Shown piece by piece: positions 30,103 through 35,110 of a DNA stretch of 35,110 nucleotides; the first letter of the stretch is position 1, and each line of letters starts with the position of its first letter. The notes beneath the pieces are model-generated. The model worked only from the letters and a program-made list of their open reading frames with translations. It did no database searches and was not told where the DNA came from. This DNA comes from Cerioporus squamosus (Eukaryota > Basidiomycota > Agaricomycetes > Polyporales > Polyporaceae). The translations under genes and the position numbers were made by a program. The DNA lies in contig JABYQS010000289.1 of assembly GCA_022592435.1 (NCBI GenBank), forward strand, positions 1 through 35,110. Reading direction: 5' to 3'.

Positions 30103-30126
30103 GGTCAGAGCGCAGGGCTCATAACC
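30103..30126 (-). promoter_or_regulatory. Primer binding site complementary to the 5' half of tRNA-Met
   Basis: Plus-strand 30103-30126 reads as tRNA sense sequence: D-arm GGTCAGAGC, G, anticodon stem CAGGG, loop CTCATAA with CAT anticodon, and CC. It touches the 5' LTR with no spacer. This is not the usual 3' CCA-end match, but the half-tRNA arrangement known from Drosophila copia. Confidence 0.8.
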
Positions 30127-30726
30127 TGATGAAGTCTGAACCTGTGAAGGCAAGTCGCAACGACTAGCAGACGAGTGGACAACACGAGTCCTCAGTCAGT
30201 AGAGCAAAAGACTGATAGCATAGACACAAGTACCTAGCAGACGAGTGGACAACACGAGCTACAAAGTACTTGTAAGTAAAGCATAAGTAAGCATAGGTAG
30301 GCGAGTACTTACTCCTCAGTCAGTAGAGCAAAAGACTGAGGAGACGAAGCCCAAGAGTCCCTCCTTATATACTGTGTCTGGAGTAGCATGAGTAAGCGAC
30401 AGAAAGGAGAGCATAATGCTGTCTGAGTCAGAACGAGTAGGGATGACTCAGACGATGACGAAGGATGACGAAGATACGACAAATACGAGGTCACAAGGGC
30501 ATGTCTAGTACAGCCCAGAGATATCTAGAAAGAACTAGAAAGGTCCGGAGCGTTGCAGAACGCACTGGAATGGACTGGAAACAAAGAGAAGCCAGGTAAC
30601 CACATGGTTTCGTACAACGTACCCTAAAAGGAAAGGAAGAAGCATAGCCTAAGATCTAATCGTAAGAGGCTGTGCCCATAGCGCCTAATGCGCAACTAAT
30701 GTCCATAGTCCATAGTAAGTTCAACA
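30127..30726 (-). repeat. 5' LTR of the copia element
   Basis: 600 bp, the same as 25049-25648 with an offset of 5,078 bp; I find no differences by eye. It carries the element promoter. Confidence 0.95.
30364..30371 (-). promoter_or_regulatory. LTR TATA box
   Basis: TATATAAG on the minus strand (plus-strand cttatata), with its twin in the 3' LTR at 25286-25293. The R region would begin a few tens of bases further on, near the 27 bp repeat and hairpin. Confidence 0.55.
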
Positions 30727-31569
30727 CGACGGTCCTTGGATATTGCTCAGCCGAGATCTGTCTCCGCCATGACACACCCACCATGCACGCGATGCAGCGG
30801 ATCGGCTCCCGGAGTCTGCGAGCGTGACGGAGCTGCTCTGCGACAGCTGGGATCCGAGGTCTGCCCATGTCCTCAGCGTGGCTCTCAGATGTATACTCCC
30901 TGCTTGATAACTCGAGCGCGGAGTAGCTTACCTGCAATATTGAGCATTCTACGAGACCGCCGCGGCGTTTCCGACATCGTGCTTGCGACAGGGCTCAGAG
31001 TATGATGAGATCGTACTCACGAGGACCTCGGTTGGCTGCCAGCCGATGTTCCCTTCGAACCCGGACTCTTCGCGTTGTCCCGAAGCCACTCGGCTGTCCG
31101 CGCGTGGCATATCGTGAGCCCGCGCACTCTTGTCCTCTGCGACACAGGCCGCCGGTCGCGCTCGAGAGCGGCGCAAGCTAGAGGGCCTAACGTGGTGTAC
31201 CCTCGACCGAGCGCGAGTCACCGATCTGGTGGGTCTGAGTAGCTCTGCGCAAGTAGAAGGTTACTGTGGCACGAACACAGCTTGTCAGCTCTCGAGCACT
31301 ACTGTAGACAACTGCAAAGTGAAACGTACTTGCCTCGAGGATACGGACCCTGCGGGGCGGTCCGCGATCCACCATTGCCGAGATGCACTGACCGTGTACG
31401 CGATGTGACGGAGTGCGCGATGAGCGGGCTGGCGGAGCGGGCGCACTCCTTGCTTCTCGATGTCGACCGCCGAGTCATATACCGGACATGAAGTTGAAGC
31501 GGACTTGCCTTCCCCTCCGTTCACCCTTACCGGCACCTCTGCGCACCCCCGCCGCCTAAACCTGCGTAC
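30727..31569. other. Flank of the copia element with unresolved coding-like segments
   Basis: No LINE sequence continues here. A plus-strand frame without ATG at about 31014-31235 (EDLGWLPADVPFEPGLFALS..., stop TAG) has G/C-ending codons. The opposite strand has an ATG-started exon candidate (PRADSRVASGQREESGFEGN) ending at a GTGAGT donor near 31020. Only one can be real; I cannot decide which. Confidence 0.35.
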
Positions 31570-32418
31570 ATGTCGTCGTCCTCTGCGCAGACGAGGGCAC
31601 CCCTCTCCCAGATACAGCCTACCGACGCGTCGGACTCGTGCAGCAGCGACGAGGACGTCTCCATGCAGCCGCGAGAGAGAAAGCGCAAGAAGCTGCGCAA
31701 GAAGATCATCCGGGGCCTTGGTGCGTCTGCCGTCTATTCGTCTGCTCACCTGTCTCTCATGCCACTCACCTCGACAGCCACGTCTACGGGCAAGGAGGAC
31801 GTGTCGATGCACTGGGAGGAGCGCTCCTTTGTCGAGAATATCGTCATTGGCGAGGGGAAGCTGCTCGTAGGGTGGCCGGCGCACATCCTGTTTGGCGAGC
31901 TGTCCCGGATCCCAGGCGGCGTCGAGCCGGTCGAGCAGCTGCTCCAGCTGTGGAAGGACGGGACGCTGCGCTGGCGCGACGCGACTCCCGAGGAGTTGCA
32001 CAACGCGCGGGTCGACCACCGCAGCGTTCTCCCGAGCACCCCAGTCCCGCCTCGCCGGGAGATCGCTCCGCACACGGACGCGCGCTGGGTCGTCGGTACG
32101 CTCGTCATGCACGTCTCTGCTCCCGGCACTGTCGTGCGCTGCCCGACGCCTCCGCCGCCAGCGAAGAAGCGTCGTCGCGCCGACGAGTCTTGCGGTGGCC
32201 GAGCTGCCAAGCGGCGTCATGTCGACGAGTCCCCGCTCCCGCGACTCGGACAGCGTGCGGACAACAACACCGCCCGTGTGCGCCGGTTCCGCAACCCAAA
32301 GACCGGCGTAAAGACGTCGCAGTATGTCTGGGAGGACGACTCTGCGCCGGGAGGCTCGGTGCCGATGGATCGCGACCTGGGACGCGTGTTGGAAGACGGA
32401 CGTGCGGTGATGTTCTGA
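31570..32418 (+). CDS. Basic, nuclear-type protein of unknown function
   Basis: Exons 31570-31720 and 31778-32418 give 263 residues; keeping the 57 bp intron (GTGCGT..GACAG) would give 282, as it holds no stop. The N-terminus is S/D/E-rich (DASDSCSSDEDVSMQ), followed by a strongly basic RERKRKKLRKK stretch that could be a nuclear localisation signal. The middle (about 65-150) is globular-looking (WEERSFVENIVIGEGKLLVG, RWRDATPEELHNARVD). Two further basic clusters (KKRRRADES and AKRRHVDES) precede a tail with RVRRFRNPKTGVKTSQYVWE. There is no enzyme motif. I think this belongs to a lineage-specific agaricomycete family but cannot name it. Codons end mostly in G/C, as in CKB1. Confidence 0.6.
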   Translation: MSSSSAQTRAPLSQIQPTDASDSCSSDEDVSMQPRERKRKKLRKKIIRGLGASAVYSSAHLSLMPLTSTATSTGKEDVSMHWEERSFVENIVIGEGKLLVGWPAHILFGELSRIPGGVEPVEQLLQLWKDGTLRWRDATPEELHNARVDHRSVLPSTPVPPRREIAPHTDARWVVGTLVMHVSAPGTVVRCPTPPPPAKKRRRADESCGGRAAKRRHVDESPLPRLGQRADNNTARVRRFRNPKTGVKTSQYVWEDDSAPGGSVPMDRDLGRVLEDGRAVMF

Positions 32419-34546
32419 ATGGTCCTGTAGACGTCGAGTACGTTAGATTACGCGATGTTATGCTCTGTAGCTCGTCTCGCGAGCATGGTTCTGCGTCGTG
32501 CCCCAGCGTAACGGATTAGTTCGCGCGAGTGAGAGCGAGGAAGACCGTCCGAGAAGTGCACGCTCTCTTGCACGCCTAGACGGCCGTTTGTGGCGAGTGC
32601 GTCAGCGAGCGACGGCCGGCAAGGGAGTGGAGCCGAGGAGGTCGGAGAGCCACTCTGACGGGAGATGCCCGTCGGGGTTCCGCCTCCAAGCGAGAGGGTT
32701 AGCGCAAAACGCGACATGCAAACAACGGCAACTCCCATGCGAGGAAGCCACCGCGCATCTTTGCTCTTGTTTGCTCTGCCCGCGCTGGCTTCTCCTCCTC
32801 ACGCTCGCCCGGCTCGTCTTGCCTTCCTTTCTCTCGCCACCCACCCACCCCAGCTCGTCGTGCTCCATCTCGCTTACATTCACGCTGGGCCGCGTCGCAA
32901 GTTCAGAGGTACAGGTGAGTACTCACGTTTACCGATCTTCGTGCTTCTCGAGAGGGGATGCGGCCAGGGAGAGGGCACGGACATTCGTCGTCGGCGGCGG
33001 GGGAGAGCGTGTCGTACTGCTCGTGCGGCGCGTCGTGAGCTCGAGTGTCTTCGTTGCGGACGTGTCTACTGGATGTCTCTCGCCACCCGTGCCCCGGTCT
33101 TGTCGTGCGCGACTGCTCGAGCGGGTGTCATGCTCGCTGTTCATGGAGTCCTCGAGGCCGACGTGGATGTGTACCTGTCAAGCGGAGGACCAAGGCATAG
33201 GTAGAAGGAGGAGGCGTCAGTGTCCCGCAGAGAGGAGCTGGGATCGGATACGCACTGCACGTAGACTGCGACTCGGGTACACGTCCACGTCCTTCCCGAG
33301 GCGGCGAGTCCAATGCAGCCGTGTTAGACGCGATTTGTCGCGTCTTGCAGGGATTCGCGGCGAGACCTCGAGCAGCCGTCCTGAGAGTCGGATCGAGTGG
33401 GCCTGGGCTCTCACCACCTGTCATACTCTCGGGGTAATCGTCGTCGCCGCGAGCGCGTGTGGGCAGCTCCGCTTTGCATTCAATGCGTCGTCGCTGGAAG
33501 TGATCCCATCAGTTCAACGCATGAGCGCGGCGACATTCTGAAGTATGCACAAGGTCGTTTGTGCGATTCTCGGCCTGCCAGTCTTCCCGCCTGACAGCGT
33601 CGCGCATGTTAACAGGGCTCAGTTCTGAGCACTTGTGCAGGGGCGCAGAGCAAGCTCTCGCGTTCATTTTGACCGTGTCAGAGCGCGTCCCTGCAGAGCT
33701 TCGCGTCAAGACTGTGAGCACACGTCATAGGCGATGGGATGCTCGCGGTCTGGGTACTCACCGGTCGCTGTGTCCGACGCGACTGTCGTCGTCAGCAGCG
33801 AACTCGCCACGCGTTGAGGGCGCTGCGGCTAGAAATGCGGCTGAGCACTGCGCACGACAGCGCAGATTGTGTCCGAGAACGTACGGGCACGATCTCTGTG
33901 GGTCTCGCGTTGTCAGGACGCACCATGCTGTCCCGGAGACCGTCGCCGCGAAGTTGAGTCCTGTCCTTCCGGGCGGCGGCGAAGACTGTTGCTGCAACGA
34001 AGTCGCGTGAGTACAGTTCAGAGCAGGGAGACAACGCGGCAGCGTGTGTGAGCTCCACATGCATACCAGCATGGTTGTACTCGCGTGCCGCGGACACGAC
34101 GCGCTTTCTGCGGCCTTGCTGGCCCGGGCAGTCGCTGCGGCGCGTTCTCCAGAGTCTGACACTTCTTTGACACGCTTTTCTGGCGTCTCCGAGCGGGCGG
34201 AGGAGGGGAAGTTGGCGGGTGGTGGTGGTCGAGAGCAGAGGAGCGCGGTGCTTAGGCGCCCACAGGCGGAGGGTGCTATGCGGAAATCGGAGTGTATTCT
34301 CGGGCGAGGACTGTAGCTACAGCGCATGTAACGTACCCTCGAGCACCTGCGACGCATACACGCATCCCGAGGCGAGTGCGAGTGTGCGGATCGCGAGCCT
34401 GCGACGCCCATACTCCGAGTCTGCACCCGCCCGCGGTACCCGCTCGACCCGCCACGCGCGGTACTCTCTCCACCCGCCACGCGCGGTACTCGCTCGACCC
34501 GCCGTAGATGCCATAAGAAAAACTCTCTCGCTGGAACAAGCATCGC
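32419..34546. other. GC-rich region without a supported gene
   Basis: Both strands have long open frames simply because stops are rare. A C/T-rich tract (about 32770-32880) looks promoter-like on the plus strand. On the minus strand there are good splice pairs at about 33767-33718 and 34072-33995, which hint at a minus-strand gene, but no protein family or continuous spliced frame can be built. Confidence 0.4.
34435..34504. repeat. 25 bp tandem repeat, ~2.8 copies
   Basis: Units at 34435-34459, 34460-34484 and 34485-34504 (partial) share ggtac..ctc.acccgccacgcgc. Confidence 0.85.
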
Positions 34547-35110
34547 GTGGAGACAGATCGCGGGTCCAAGAGCGAGAGCAGGACTCCTGCACGTCCGGAG
34601 CGCCCGAGCGGCGGCGTCGATCGCGAATCGGAGTGGGGCGCGTCCAGCCCCTCGTCCGCTGCTCTCTCTGCGCCGTCGCCTGCTCGCGAGAGCAGATACA
34701 TCGAGAAGGTCAAGACTCGGTTCGACATCGAGCTCTCCCGAAGACCCTCCATCTCGTGTTCCTCGAGTCGCGCTATCTGGTGGAGGACCTCGACATGGCC
34801 GAGGTTCACTCTCCTGGACAGAGTATAGGCTCCATGTATCTTGCATGGGAGGCCATGGCGTACCTCGTCCCGGACCTATTCGTCGGTGAGTTGCGTGCTG
34901 CTGGTTATATGCGCGTACTCTCCCTCCAGCATTCTCCGCGATGCTGATATATGCGCGTAGACACCATGGGTTACGCTTTCACCTTCCCCGTGTCTCTCGC
35001 TGGGCAACATTCCAGTGGGCGCATGTCCACTACCCGACATCAGCACAACGATGCTGTCCCGCGTCAAGTCTCGTACTGCGGGAGTCACCAACTCTGCAGC
35101 CATCTCCTCT
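34547..35110 (+). pseudogene. Possible 5' part of an unknown gene with a frame break, running off the window
   Basis: A plus-strand frame (S/P/R/E-rich, then SRYIEKVKTRFDIELS, to about 34730) has strongly G/C-ending codons. Just after it a second frame takes over (KTLHLVFLESRYLVEDLDMA ... WEAMAYLVPDLFV) and reaches a GTGAGT donor at 34886-34887. A TGCGCGTAG acceptor near 34961 continues in phase (DTMGYAFTFPVSLAGQHSSG). The step between the two frames needs one inserted or lost base or an unseen short intron. The minus strand is also open (for example AAELVTPAVRDL from 35103), so even the strand is uncertain. Function unknown. Confidence 0.35.

Larger units (their letters stand above)
25049..30726 (-). 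mobile_element. Ty1/copia LTR retrotransposon, 5,678 bp
   Basis: Two 600 bp direct repeats bracket a primer binding site, gag-protease-integrase and RT-RNase H in the copia order, and a purine tract, all read on the minus strand. Ends are TGTTG..TCATCA. The LTR copies look identical base for base, so insertion or LTR homogenisation is recent. One single-base frameshift interrupts pol. The 5 bp outside the two ends (atgcc at 25044-25048 and cgacg at 30727-30731) do not match, so there is no target-site duplication. Confidence 0.95.

Noticed and set aside
31040..31070. Possible tRNA T-arm (cttcgaacccgg)
   Set aside because: Flanks do not pair and no cloverleaf can be drawn.
31285..32220. 311-codon minus-strand open frame
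   Set aside because: R/A/H-rich antisense shadow of the plus-strand basic protein; its length reflects GC-rich sequence.
34435..34504. CRISPR-like array
   Set aside because: The 25 bp units abut directly without spacers, and the organism is a fungus.
33758..34846. 362-codon minus-strand open frame
   Set aside because: Low-complexity R/S/P/A composition without motifs, running straight through a 25 bp tandem repeat and two likely introns.

Overview
This window looks like a GC-rich nuclear contig of a filamentous basidiomycete, probably an Agaricomycete and perhaps Polyporales. The reasons are dense 46-75 bp GT..AG introns in every host gene, codons ending mostly in G/C, a recognisable fungal CK2 beta subunit and GUP1-type MBOAT acyltransferase, and fungal Tad/I-like and Ty1/copia retroelements. 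There is no sign of bacterial organisation. Gene models below were spliced by hand, so exon edges are inferences from splice signals and reading-frame continuity.

Left arm (1-7.5 kb). A decayed multi-exon gene of a repetitive agaricomycete family (1-3299, + strand) starts with Q/E/R-rich minisatellites whose frame has slipped several times. It is followed by 1.3 kb of non-coding repeats: a ~115 bp tandem duplication, then a cluster of inverted motifs with a 13+1+13 palindrome. Next comes a spliced minus-strand gene for a secreted Ser/Thr-rich, mucin-like protein, then 1.6 kb without a gene I can support.

Core (7.5-22 kb). A three-ZZ-finger protein (+) converges on two DUF4140/DUF4139 (MuiA-like) genes, A and B, both on the minus strand. 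Between A and B lies an inverted stub of a further copy. They are followed, still on the minus strand, by a small single-pass membrane protein and a nine-exon GUP1-like acyltransferase. A TIR-bearing, MITE-like element fills the divergent promoter region between GUP1 and the plus-strand CK2 beta gene (CKB1). A third intact DUF4139 gene, C, lies downstream on the plus strand. A and C share near-identical intron sequence, so they are the recent pair although they sit about 10 kb apart in opposite orientation.

Right arm (22-35 kb). A non-LTR retrotransposon (zinc-knuckle ORF1 plus the start of an endonuclease ORF2) is cut by a 5,678 bp Ty1/copia element on the minus strand. The two 600 bp LTRs look identical. 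Its primer binding site matches the 5' half of a methionine tRNA. Its pol frame carries one frameshift. The two flanks share no target-site duplication, and the rest of the LINE is absent on the far side, which points to a rearrangement after insertion. Beyond it are a short nuclear-type unknown protein, 2 kb of ambiguous GC-rich sequence with a 25 bp tandem repeat, and the start of a frame-broken unknown gene running off the window.

No classical operon, CRISPR or toxin system is visible. The most unusual signals are the DUF4139 family cluster with its stop-free, 3n-length second introns, the split start codon and 4-nt microexon in CKB1, and the half-tRNA priming and mismatched flanks of the copia element.
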